In this document: positions 1-10,289 of the stretch, piece after piece
Position numbering within the stretch: position 1 is the first letter of the stretch
How the letters are laid out: the number at the start of each line of letters is the position of its first letter
Program-made: the position numbers and the translations under genes
The notes under the pieces: model-generated
The model's database searches: none
Told to the model about the DNA's origin: nothing
The model's input: the letters and a program-made list of their open reading frames with translations, nothing else
Assembly (NCBI RefSeq): GCF_034190915.1
Contig: NW_026947502.1
Span: forward strand, 37,292,785-37,356,784
DNA from: Cavia porcellus
Taxonomy: Eukaryota > Chordata > Mammalia > Rodentia > Caviidae
DNA length: 64,000 nt
Direction of reading: 5' to 3'

Positions 1-470
1 TGTCTCCTATGTCCTGGGCTCCTGGGACTCCTCTGGTAGCTTAGCTCCCTCCTAGGGCAGCAAGTACCCTCGATTAAAAGAAGGTTACCAGGGGAGGCTC
101 AGGCAGGTCTAAAGCCTCCTCAAGCCATGCAGCTCCCCACTCTGGCAGCAAAGCTCCCCGGCCCGAAAGAAGGCCACAAGGAGCAGTTCAGGGAGGCCCG
201 AATCCCGTCAAGCCTAATCTAGTGTGGCCTAAGCCGGGTGAGTCCCCAGCCACCCAGAGCAAGGATCTCAAACTGTCCAGGAGATTGGATGTTGGGCAGG
301 CATCCACCTTCTCAGGTGACGAAGCTCCCGGGCTGAAAGAAGGTCACCTGTGTGGCCTAGGCAGGCCTCAAACATCGTCTGCAGTGTAGCTCCCTCCTCC
401 AGATGGCGCTGGTGGCGGCAGTGCTCTCCAGACTCTGCCTATGCATTTTACCTCAACCAACTCCCTCGCC
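1..470 (-). repeat. GC-rich block with degenerate ~87-bp repeats, possible L1 5'UTR
   Basis: The block is GC-rich compared with the AT-rich DNA after it. A motif of the form 'agcaagctccc...gaaagaagg...' starts near 59, 147 and 318, so spacings are about 88 and 171 (two units). The end near 400-420 reads like the start of an L1 5'UTR on the minus strand (an 'agatggcgctggtgg' context). A 16-base match also recurs near 25,160, close to another L1 5'UTR. I infer a minus-strand L1 promoter region whose body lies left of the window. An old LTR is an alternative. Confidence 0.4.
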
Positions 471-1744
471 TCCACATAATCTTATTTATGTTTGTATTTA
501 TATTTAAAGATTTCTGGTAGGAAATCTGAGGAAGGGAGAACAGTGAGACTGAGGTATAAATTCTTCAAGCCTGCGGGGCAGAATCTTTTGCCCAAAGATT
601 TTACTTTTATTTTTTAACTTCCTCAATAAGGTTCCAATTATTATTCTCCTTGCCTCTTCAAGCATGAAATTCTTCTATTTATAGTCCCATAGAACTTTAC
701 TATGTCTCATGGTGTGCCTTACTCTATTGCACTTTTATAAATAGTCTGTTTGTAAAACTTCTTTAAATTGTCCAATTTGATTATGCCACATTTCCCCCCA
801 CCGGGCCTCTGATTGGCATCATAATTGAGACTGTGACAGAAATCAAAGCAGAATCTTCAAAATAGAATGAGATCCTAGAGAAAATTGTGTAGTGTTTGAA
901 GAGCACAGTCAAAATAGAGCTGTGAGTAAACCTTGACCTAGAGTAGTGTGACAGCCACTAAACTTGTCCTGTTGATGACATGGAAGGGCACAGTACTGGG
1001 AAATCAAGTCATGGGGAAACTTGACTGCTACCACAATACTGATTTTTGTAATTTTGGCAACGACTGGATAATGCTGATATTCCCTAGAAAGCATAAGTAG
1101 AGAAAGGGAGAAATGAAGTACCTAGATGAAAGCTCATGTGGACAATCAGAAAACTCTGATAGCAGTTTTAAAGGCAGTTTTATTTCTCATTGTTGCAGGA
1201 ATATGTGACTGAGGGACTAAGCTTAGAATTGAACTACAGAGGTTGCAGCATCAATTAAGTGCCCAAATCCATGATGTCTCTTACAATAAAATAAGAAAAC
1301 TTATGATGAGTGACTGGGATACTGGCCTCTGACTCTGAAATAGAGGAATGTTTACAGCAGACATTCATACCACTGGGATGCATTGGCCTTATATCTGTCC
1401 AGTCTCCAAAAGCGACTGAACAGCTAAAAATACACATCTGCACTAACTCAAAGCACGCTCAAAGATAGGAGATTAGTGTATAGGATATGGCATACACTTG
1501 AAATGAGCAGCTCGAATGTGTTACAGCCCACTGTGGTACATCCTTCATAGCTAGAATGCGGGAGTCTGGGAACCAAGCAAACTTGAGATGTTTGTAGAAA
1601 TTTATTATGTATGAGGCCATCAATAAGGTTTAGTAAATTCCTTAGAAATGATGACTTAAACTTTGTTCTTCAAAATGAGTGCAGCAAACTTAGAAAATAA
1701 TGAGGAAAGACAGAACAGAAGATCTCATGCTTTGGAATTTTAAA
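471..1744. other. No gene recognised
   Basis: AT-rich anonymous sequence. Reading frames are short and show no known domain or codon pattern. No SINE or LTR ends were seen. Confidence 0.5.
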
Positions 1745-2165
1745 AAACATATGAGAAAAATTTTATGAGTATAATATGGCAAGAAAAAAATAAAAGACAT
1801 AGATTTTAGAGACTAATAAAATTGTCATTATTCCTAGACATGTATTTAGAAAATCCAAGTTACCTTCCCCAAAAATCTATTAATAGATGAATTTAGTAAG
1901 GTCATTAGATACAAAGTCAATTAGCAAAAGCTAGTTGTATTCCTATATATTACCAATGAATGTTAGAAAATGTAAACATTTATGTACCATTTACAAAGTA
2001 CATTAAAATGTCTAGAAATAAACACTGGAAAAATTAAAATATTTATGTGAAATTTAATATGTGTACCAAAATACACAAAAATTTCCTAAATGAATACATG
2101 TGTAGTAGAACTTTTAAAAGATTCACTCTATAATCTAAGTTTAAATTTCAGGCATGAATAAAATT
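1745..2165 (+). mobile_element. Ancient L1 ORF2 fragment
   Basis: Conceptual translation around 1895-1975 gives a decayed version of the L1 ORF2 stretch after the RT active site ('YKVN.QK...FLY'), followed by AT-rich sequence typical of the next part of ORF2. Stops and frame changes are frequent, so this is an old, dead fragment. The subfamily cannot be set by eye. Confidence 0.55.
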
Positions 2166-3699
2166 GTCTGGCAGAGGCCATGTATATTCAGTAGCTGTGC
2201 TACAAAAGAGCTTTCCTGAAGAATCATTCCCCACCTTTTGTGGAGCCTCTGGCTGCAGGCTGTTGGATGAGATTCACAATTACTAGCACAATCGAAATAC
2301 TCAGAAAGATCAGGGTTTTAGGAACTGTACTGACTTTTTCAAATAATTGGAATTCAATCCTTGTGAATGTTACTCTCATTCTCCCACAGAACCCACAAAT
2401 AAAGGACTAGTATCTTAGCATGCTGGGAGAACCCTCCTCCCAAGCGCTGAGCTAATCTCCATTTCCCCCTGTGACTGGCTGCCGGAGGGACCCCTTCACT
2501 GACCCTCCCTCCCTCCGTGTGCCTGAACTCATGAATGTGTTCTGCTGTAGAGGAGAGCTGGGCTTTCTGGCAGCACGGATGCTGAATGGGTTCTCAGGGG
2601 CTTTCAGCAAACACAATTCTGCACTAAGACAGGCTGTAGTTTTTATTGGTATGCTTTCTAATTCCAGTTTTAATAAATTTTGACAGCAAATCTTCCTCTT
2701 GGTTAATGTTTGTCAGAGATTAATGGGACATGACTTTCAGATTACATATGATTGAGTTAATCTTCCCCTTAAAGTCTAAACTAATGAAAGGTAGAGCTTC
2801 CTGAAGGAGGCTATTCATGAAAAAACTTTGCAGTCTCCAGGCAAACAACTGTTCCCACGATGACTGAAGGCTTACATGGGCTCAGTGTATAGAGTTTTCC
2901 CCCTCTGACTGGACTACACAAGTTACATTTCCCTCTTCAGAGATGCTGAAAGCTAACCACTTTTCAGGAAATAACCAATAGGACTATTTCTAATTGGCTT
3001 GCTGTCTTGCTCATTTTATTTCTAAAAAAAAGATAGACCACATCATGCTGAGTCTACATGCCAAATCAGATTTATAAACATTTTAATTATTGGAGTAAAT
3101 TCAGATAAAACATCTAAGGTTCTCCGAAGAACTGAAAAACACAAAACATATTCTACCTTCTGTAAAGAGTACCTAAGACTTAATCCTTGTAAATAACTTT
3201 TGCTAAAAAGACTTTGACTTTTTAAATTAATGTTCATTATTATATTCCTGGTTTGTAACAGAAAAAAAAAGTTCTTAAATAAGAGTGAATTAATCTTAGT
3301 TCATCATAAGTTTTATTTTTTAAGACTCATAATCTGACACTTAAGATAAATTTATTATTAAACATTCTAGCAACTTCATTGTCAAGTAATCTGCATTTTA
3401 ACTTTTGCTTCTTGTATAAAATATAAAATCTTATTTATTACAGTCCTGGGATATACTCTTTCCAAAGAATTCTTCCTTTCTCAAATTTTGCAAAAAAAAA
3501 AAAAAAAAAAAAAAAACCACTCAAAAGTAGTGACAAATAAGGAAAATACAATATTTATCTTCTTTTTTTTGGAATTGTCCAGTAATCATGTACTTTGAGA
3601 AAATACTGCTGCTTGATTTACTGGTGGAACACTTGTGGATGGATATAAAGTTACTTATAAAATGCTAATCTTTAAAATCAAGGCAGACACAGTGTGTCA
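2166..3699. other. No gene recognised
   Basis: Anonymous sequence, moderately GC-rich at 2400-2600 and AT-rich afterwards. Open frames here (for example 2471-2683) have no recognisable similarity. A 25-base poly(A) run lies at 3492-3516. Confidence 0.45.
3492..3516 (+). repeat. Poly(A) run, 25 bases
   Basis: Uninterrupted A25 preceded by C. It may be the tail of an unrecognised retroposed sequence on its left, but I could not identify a source body. Confidence 0.9.
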
Positions 3700-3880
3700 A
3701 ACTGTTTTTTTTCTTTTAAAGAGATTAAGACCAAAAAGGACATAACAAAGCAGATCAGATCAGAACAATGTAAGCAACACAGCATTTTACCACAAGACAA
3801 CACATAATTAACAGTAACTACTAAAATGTTTCTTTCTTTGAAATAGTTGAGCATAATTTCAAAGTGTGTCAAATTAGAGG
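3700..3880 (-). mobile_element. L1 3'UTR fragment
   Basis: The stretch matches by eye the 3'UTR repeats of the half-L1 at 32.05-32.20 kb and of the full-length L1 at 36.37-36.58 kb: 'aggacataacaaa', a 'caagacaac' block, then a 'tctttgaaat' block with 'cataatttca'. It is a short piece of the same L1 3'UTR family, minus orientation. Confidence 0.6.
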
Positions 3881-5728
3881 CAAATCTTATTTCCCCAGGA
3901 GGACAGTGTTTTTAGTAATAACAAAGCAAAAGTTTCCAGAATTTTTACATTGCTCTACATGGCTATATCCAGGTTATGTCCAAGTATATTCTTACCTGCA
4001 ATTTATACCATTACTCTTGTAGTATTTTAATATAGGAAGAAAACTACTGGTTTATGCCACCCATATACAGGATGGGTTTTACTTCTTCAGCAAATTAGTT
4101 TCCAGTCACACCCAGAACTATACTAAACTAATCAGCTAGGTATTTCTTATTTAAGTTGACATACCAATTAACTGTCACAGATTCTTAAAATAAAATTTGC
4201 CAATCACTACGGGATTTGAGGATCATTTCCTTTTATTCTTATGAGCACCCACTTATTTCACTAAGTAAATACTTCAGTGTACCTAATGTGGGCGGTCATA
4301 ATAAAAAACTAGGCTGTTGCTAGGGTTTCCTGAAGAGTTATGTGCAAGACATTTAGCTGCCACAGGGTGCCGTAAAATTCTCACTGTGCCTGGTGCAAGG
4401 AAAGATCAGAACTTTCACGATTTTCAGAGTGACTGATCCATCTTATCTACATCATCAGTGGTGGGAGGAATGGTTTACAGTTTCAGTTGCTGCTGTTCTT
4501 GCAATAATAATTATAAATTAATGATATTTTCATTTGTGGATCGTTATGTTTTATGTAATCATAATTTTTTTGTACAATTGTGGCAATGTTAGCATTTTTT
4601 GCTTTAATTTTGGCTTTCTCCAAGTCTTTGTTATCACTGTGTTCTTTTTTCCATGGAAGATCAGAACACTTTGGGCAGATAGGTTGCAGCTCCTGTGTTG
4701 GCAGAAGCCCAAGTAATTTTAAAACTACCAACATTAGAGGCTTCCATAATACTTATGTAAGTAATTTTCCAATCTAGGCTTTATACAGACTGGCTGGCAT
4801 ATAGAAATGCTATGTTCACTTTTACTTAGGAAAAGTTGACAAGCCAGTTAGATTTGTTTCTCTAGGATCAGTACTGATGTCCTCTTCTGGTGTTACCAAT
4901 ATGAGTGTTTTCTAGTCTTTTTTTTATTTGCTAAAGATTTGCCATTTGCCATTTTTTTTAGTTGTTTTAAAAGAATTAACTTTTGGATTTGTTGAAATAT
5001 CTTTATTTCTAAAGGCTGTCTGCTGTGCAAAGTTTCTTGAAGAAGAGTTCTGAACAAAGATGGTTAGTGTCTCTGCAAGACAGGTAGAGATGAGAGAGAC
5101 TCATGAAGAACTGTCTCAACAGCTATCTAAATTTTTTCTCCTCACTAAAAAGGAAAGCACTGTCTGGCTTTTTTTCTTGTGCACTTATTACCCTATCTTA
5201 ATCAGTTTTGACTACTCTGATAATTATACCATAAACTGGGCCTCTTAAAAAAGTCTCTCACAGTTAAAGCTGTGAAGCTGAATGTGCTGGCCATTTCAGC
5301 TTTTGCAGAGGATGCTCTTCCTAGTTCACAGCAGTGGTCTTCTTGCTGCATCTTTATGTGCTAAGACAAAGATCATGCCTCCTCTTCTAGGGGCACTAAT
5401 CACATTCATGGGAGTAAAACGTCATTACTTAATTACCTCCCATAAGCCCCATGTCAAAATAGATTTGGGATTAGGGCTTTAATGTGTGGCTTTGGGAAGA
5501 CACAAAGATGTAGTACAGAACACTATCACTATCCTTTTTACACAACATCTCTCAGAATGTTGCATTTTTCCCCCCTAAATTCAAGAGGATCATTGTGATG
5601 CCTATCTAACTTGTATTCTGGAAAGTTACACTTCTGAAAACTTCTGCCACCTTAAGACCCTGTCTTCCCCTAGCTTTATTTCAGTGAAATGTTTACATCT
5701 TTCTTTCTCCTTCTCTTCATCTTCCCGT
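3881..5728. other. No gene recognised
   Basis: Anonymous AT-rich sequence. The only frame that stands out is the minus-strand 4483-4734 frame, listed separately. No LTR, SINE or L1 signature was seen. Confidence 0.4.
4483..4734 (-). other. Unassigned 83-codon open frame
   Basis: Minus-strand frame with a lysine- and asparagine-rich composition, a Cys-x2-Cys pair (CPKC) near residue 20, and no hydrophobic segment. I do not recognise it. It is not an obvious antisense of L1 or an LTR. It could be a chance frame in AT-rich DNA or a piece of an old processed pseudogene. No poly(A) tail or duplicated ends are visible next to it. Confidence 0.15.
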
Positions 5729-6250
5729 TAAGATATAATTCACATAACATAAAGATCACTACCCTAAAGTGCACAGTGCAGTGTTGTTTAGTGTATCCAC
5801 TGTATTTCACAACTGTCACCACAATCTAGTTCTAGGGTATTTCCATCATTTCAAAAAGAAGCTGCATATCAATAGTAGTCAGTCCCAAGTCCACCTTCCT
5901 TCATCCCTGGAAATAACTCACTCACTTTTTGTCTCTATGAATTTGCATATTTTGCACATCCCACAAAATGGAATTAGGCAGTATATGTGAATGGTCCTTT
6001 GTTACCGACTTTCCTTCATTGAACATGACACTTTCAAGCCCCATTCATGTTGTGGGAGGTATTAATACTCATTCCTTTTAGTGCCTGAATAATAATATAT
6101 TGTCTCGATTCTTGTGGATCCATCCAGTCATCCATTGATAACCTCTTAAATTGTGTCCTCTTTTGGACTTTTAGACAATGAATGCTTGCTGTGATGCTAT
6201 TGTGAATATAGGTTTCAATTCTCTTGGGTTATATCTGTTATTGAAAAGAG
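5729..6250 (-). mobile_element. Ancient L1 (L1M class) 3' end
   Basis: Starts with the phrase typical of inverted L1M 3' ends ('aagatataattcacataac'). It continues through the 'aagtgcac...cagtg', 'caactgtcaccacaatct' and 'atggaatta' blocks into the region before the ORF2 stop ('gaatgcttgctgtgatgctat'). Heavily diverged. Established pattern of mammalian-wide L1M 3' sequence; subfamily not assigned. Confidence 0.7.
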
Positions 6251-6269
6251 TATCGATGTCGTTATTTTT

Positions 6270-6795
6270 GAATCATTTCTTTCTTTCTTTAATTCTTTCA
6301 GTTTTCCTCCATACATTTTGGTTTCAATTGTTAGGTATGTTTATACTTATTATTTATATTTCTTGTTGATGAATTGACTCTTATATCAACGTGAAATGTC
6401 TAATTTATCAGTAGTAACATTTATTATTTTACATTCATGCTTCACTTACTAAGTGGAAAAATTATGAGAAATGTGTTGTGTAATTTCACTATGTTGTAAG
6501 CATCATAAAATATATTTATATGACCTAAGGTGCTATGACATCACAAGATGTTGTAATGTTATGGGATAACTATCATGGATGCAGTTCATTATTTTTTTGT
6601 TTTTGCAGTTCATTGTTAAGTGAAACACCACTATGCGCCATGACTATAGTCAACATATAATTAGATATGGGTTTTAAAAATCTCTGTCTTTTAATTGGAT
6701 TGTTTAATCCATTCACATTTAAAGTCATTGATATTGCTAGATTAATGTCTGATTTATATTTTTTTGCTTTGTTCTTTTTTACAGCTTTTTATTGT
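6270..6795 (-). mobile_element. Ancient L1 ORF2 N-terminal region fragment
   Basis: The inverted sequence carries the phrase from the start of L1 ORF2 ('ttgtttaatccattcacatttaaag') and upstream of it an endonuclease-region phrase ('gatgaattgactc..atatcaa'). It directly follows an L1M 3' end at 5729-6250, so the middle of ORF2 is missing between them. The half-L1 at 6.8 kb was inserted at its right side. Confidence 0.55.
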
Positions 6796-7570
6796 ATTAT
6801 TATTTTTTTAAATTTTTATTTTAAAGAGAATAAAACAAAAGAAAACAGAACAAAGCAAATCGGAATAGAAGAATGCAAGCACACAGCTCTTCACAACAAG
6901 ACAACCGGACATCAACAGTAGCTACCATAATGTTTCTTTTCTTCAAAATAGTTGAGCATACCTTCACGCACAATAATATCAAACATATCAAAATAGTATA
7001 AAACCATTCAAGAGAGTGAAAGTATTACAGGACATTCCAGACTAAATAACAGAAAATGAACAATGGCTACTATAATATCTCATTTTCCTAAAAAAATCTG
7101 TCCACATCATCACACATAATAAAATCAAAGAAACCACAACAGGATAGAAAAAATCAAAACAGAAAAACAAAAGCATGATAGGACCTCAAGATAAGGTGAT
7201 AGGAAACCAGCAATGGCTACTATACTGTGTTGTTTTTTTCAAAGTAGCTGTTCATACCATCACACATAATAAAATCAAATAAAACAAAATAAAACCAATC
7301 AAACAGACCAATGAAAGCATTATAAGACTTCACAGCAATATAATAGGAAACTATGGTTACCATAATATATCCTGTTATATTTAAAATAGCTGCCCCTATC
7401 ATCTGACAACATAAAAATCTAACCAAACAACACAGAACAAAGCCAAACCTAACAAAATTGTATAAATAATACAAGAGTTCAAGACAAGACAATAAGAAAT
7501 TGACAGTAGTTTCCACCTTTCCCTCCCAGGTGTTTCCTCCCCTTTGTTCTTACGTTAACTATTTTGCTTT
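6796..7570 (-). repeat. L1 3'UTR with ~148-bp tandem repeats
   Basis: Four or five copies of a T-rich (in L1 sense) unit. The anchor 'ttcttcaaaatag..gttca' appears near 6939, 7085, 7234 and 7375, giving spacings of about 146, 149 and 141. Each unit also holds 'ataataaaatcaaa' and 'aatgaaagcattacagg' blocks. Noncoding. The same unit recurs in the other L1 3'UTRs of this window. Confidence 0.75.
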
Positions 7571-7599
7571 TGGATCCCATTAACTCCTTGTGTTTCTTA

Positions 7600-8020
7600 T
7601 GCTAGGGTTCACACATATGATTTTGAACTGTTTTGGCCATGAACATGATCTCCAGTTGCATCCATTTACCTACAGGAGCCTTGAGATTATTCTACTTTAC
7701 AGCTGGGTAGCTTTCCACTGCATGAAAATACCATAGCTTTCCTATCCATTCTGTGATTGATGGGCAAGTTAATCTTGCTTTTTTGGTCTCCTGTCACGTG
7801 GAACAATGGTTTTTTCTCCTTTGATTTTCAGCCTATTAAATTCCTTTTGAGTTAAATGTGTTTCTTGTATACAGTATATTGGTGGACCTTGTTTCTTGAT
7901 CCACTCTCCCTGTTTTTCTTTTTATTGCTGACATGAGGCCATCTACATTAGTAGTTACAACCGGCATACATTGGTTTGTCTCTGCCCTGCTATCCCCCTG
8001 TTGTTGGCCCTCCACTTTTC
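7600..8020 (-). pseudogene. L1 ORF2 remnant (start fused to end)
   Basis: Minus-strand translation shows decayed pieces of the L1 ORF2 N-terminus (around the 'NVDGLSS.IKRN' region and the QETHL region of the endonuclease), stopping near the 'ATGSQK' position. At 7767-7788 the sequence jumps to the 'PKCPSIEEW' region near the ORF2 C-terminus. No catalytic domain is complete and there is no reverse transcriptase. It cannot support its own transposition. Confidence 0.7.
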
Positions 8021-8028
8021 CCCTTCAT

Positions 8029-9110
8029 TTAATTGCCTGTGTTGTTTGGCAACCCTCCTCTGCTGCTATTTCTGGAAACATAGTCATCTTTATCTCTCTT
8101 GAGACTATCCTTTATCACTCTGTGTAGGGTTGGTTTGGTAGTCATGAATTCCTTCAGTTGTTCTTTATCATGGAAGTATCTTATTTTCCCATCAATTTTG
8201 AAAGATAGTTTTGCTGAGTAGATCAATCTAGGTTGGAAGGTGTTTTCTTTCAGTGTTTGAAACACTTCAAATTCTTCTTGACTTGATGGTTTGTGTTGAC
8301 AAGTCTGCTGTGATTCTGATTGGCTTTCCTATAGGCAATCTGTCTCTTTTCTCTAACAGCTTTTAATATGCTTCATGCACAATAATATTCTTTTAATATT
8401 CTGTTCTTGTGCTGAATTTCTGGGATCTTGATTATTATATGTCTGGGTATGGATTTACTTTGGTTATGGCTAGTCGGAGTCCTATATGCCTCATTTATCT
8501 GCATGCCAGATCCATTTCCCATATTTGGGGAGTTTTCTGCTATTACTTCTGTGAATAACATTTTAATTTCATTTATGTTGACCCCTGCTTCTTCACTGAT
8601 ACCTATCATTTATAAATTATGCTTCTTTGCATCATCTTGCAGCTGTTGAGTTGTTATTTCCTGATTCTATATTATTTTTAAGAGATCTTCTCTTTCTTAA
8701 TTGCTAGTCGTGATCCTGTTTTCAAGATTTGAAAGTCTATCTTCAGTCTCTTTCTAGCAGTTTTTCAATTGAATTTTTAATTTCCTGTATCTCTCTTTGA
8801 ATCTGTTTCATGAATCGTAATACCTTTCTACATTCATTCAAAGTTTCCATCATTTTCCTATGCTCCTCTTTTTTGTCTCTGTCCTTTTTAGACCTGCTGA
8901 ACAGTTCTTTCATTATGTTTGTGATTTATTCTATTATATACTTTTATATTATATATTTTTATATTATAAAATATACATTATAATATATTTTATATTATAA
9001 ATAATGAGATATAAATTATTTCTGATCTGACTGCCTTTACAGTCTCATGAAGTTGTTTCCTTACTTCAGTTGCTATCCTCTCAGAGATTTCAGAGTGTGA
9101 CTTCTGTTTT
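8029..9110 (-). pseudogene. L1 ORF1p pseudogene
   Basis: Minus-strand frames 8609-8373 and 8265-8029 match the L1 ORF1p RNA-binding part: the RRM region (MIGI.EEAG..I) and the C-terminal domain (PRLIYSAKLSFK, FHDKEQLKEF, PTLHRVIKDSL). Upstream, 8650-9000 encodes the decayed coiled coil and is interrupted by an AT-rich stretch at 8934-9005. ORF1p normally trimerises through the coiled coil and binds L1 RNA. Several frame changes and stops make this copy inactive. Confidence 0.75.
8934..9005. repeat. AT-only imperfect inverted repeat
   Basis: Nearly pure A/T stretch in which 'tttatattataaaatata' (about 8957-8974) is mirrored by 'tatattttatattataaa' (about 8984-9001) with two mismatches. Could form a cruciform or simply be an expanded (TA)n tract inside the L1 ORF1 coding region. 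Confidence 0.6.
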
Positions 9111-9802
9111 CTTCCATGCCTGTATCTCCCAGACTTGCTCTGTGTGGGCTGGAGTTCTGAGATTGCCTTTTGCTCCTTACTCTTGATATTCTCTTGGGTT
9201 CCTCCCAACAAGCTGGTTATGGAGCCCCAGGCACTTCCTATGTTGGCTTTTCCCGGGTAGGGGGATGGGACTGATTTTGGATTTACAGGGAGGTGGCAGG
9301 GGATGGAGCAGGCATCTCCAGACCTGGGGCAGCTACACTGGGGCTTCACTGATGATCAGGTGTGCTTGGAGTTGGGGCTGCTTCTCACTGGTACTCCTGT
9401 GATGGAGTGTGTTTGTCTGATTCTGCTAGTGGGTGATGGATGTCTCAGGGAACCAAAGGCCTCCAATGGGGGTCAAGGATGCATAGGGCTTACCTGGCTG
9501 TTTGTCCCTGATCCTGCTGGCTGCCTACAGGAAGGAGTCTTCTGGTGGCAGCTCCCTGAAGTTGAAGGCAGATCTGCTGGTTCTCTGCCCACGCTGGCCT
9601 TCTGCAGGACATGGCCTTTTGGTGGTGGTGCACAGATCTATATGTCTCCCTCAACCTGTGCTGGACACGTGGAAGAAAGGGCCTTTCAGTGGCAGTGCCC
9701 AGCAGGCAGAGGCAAATCTTCTGGCTCTCCCTGTCCATGCTGGGCACACAGAGGAAAGGACCTTCTGGTGGCGGCACCTGGCAGGCAGAGGCGGGGCTTC
9801 TA
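9111..9802 (-). promoter_or_regulatory. L1 5'UTR with short tandem monomers
   Basis: GC-rich 5' region of half-L1 no. 1. At its outer end at least four degenerate units share 'gga..ggcctt.tggtgg'. They start near 9531, 9607, 9672 and 9751 (spacing 65-79). Rodent L1 promoters commonly consist of tandem 5' monomers, so I read these as promoter units. Long open frames across this region (for example 9303-9803 on the plus strand) are by-products of the repeated GC-rich sequence. Confidence 0.6.
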
Positions 9803-9842
9803 AGTGAGTATTTTAGTTTAGTATTTTAGTTTCTTTAGAGAT

Positions 9843-10270
9843 TGATATAGTTTCTATCTAGAGTCCCACCGCAAAGCCTCCTGCAGTCATAGATGGGGCT
9901 TTTCAGAGGTGGCTGGATCTCAAGTGTGTGATGCTTGGATTAACTGTGTATAGTTACTAACTTGTACGCTGATTGGTTTGGCATAGTTCTGGGTGTGTGG
10001 ACTATACCTATAAAGGCCAGCAGCCCAGAGTGCGAAGGGACAGAAAGGAGCTGATGCTTTTGCTTGTTGCTTGCTGCTGCTGCTTCTGTTGTTGCTGCTT
10101 GATTTGTGCTGTCTCCTGCCTGCTTGATGATGTCCTCTGCCATGCCATGCTACCTTAGAGCCAGCCAATTATGGACTAAAACCTCCATAAACTGTGATCT
10201 GAAATAAATGTTTCCTCTTTCAATTTGGGGTATTGAGTGTTTGTCTCAGCAATAAGAAAAGTATGCAACA
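9843..10270 (+). mobile_element. Solo LTR, ERVL-MaLR-like
   Basis: Begins 'tgatatagtttc' and ends 'gcaaca'. The 3' part has the classic MaLR layout: 'ccatgctac..agccag', 'tatggactaaaacctccataaactgtgatc', the polyadenylation signal AATAAA near 10,203, then 'gtgtttgtctcagcaataag'. No matching 5-bp target duplication remains, so it is old or the ends are off by a few bases. It sits between half-L1 no. 1 and an ancient L1. Confidence 0.6.
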
Positions 10271-10289
10271 CTGATATTTTGCATTATTT

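Larger units (their letters stand above)
6796..9802 (-). mobile_element. Half-L1 no. 1 (ORF2-deleted L1)
   Basis: Reading on the minus strand: GC-rich 5'UTR with tandem units (9802-9111), decayed ORF1 (9110-8029), the first ~75 codons of ORF2 (about 8010-7790), a junction at 7767-7788 into the last few dozen codons of ORF2 (to about 7620), then a long 3'UTR of ~148-bp repeats (7570-6796) ending in an A-rich tail (poly-T on the plus strand near 6808). About 1,150 ORF2 codons, including RT, are absent. The same junction is present in the element at 21.8-25.1 kb, so the deletion is inherited, not private. No clear target duplication was found. Confidence 0.75.

Noticed and set aside
6796..7570. 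Tandem repeats considered as a CRISPR-like or satellite array
   Set aside because: Units are degenerate, in a mammalian L1 3'UTR, and recur at other L1 3' ends; no spacer structure.
9303..9803. 166-codon plus-strand open frame rich in Gly/Cys/Trp
   Set aside because: Antisense to the L1 5'UTR monomers; the repeated peptide pattern comes from the tandem DNA units.
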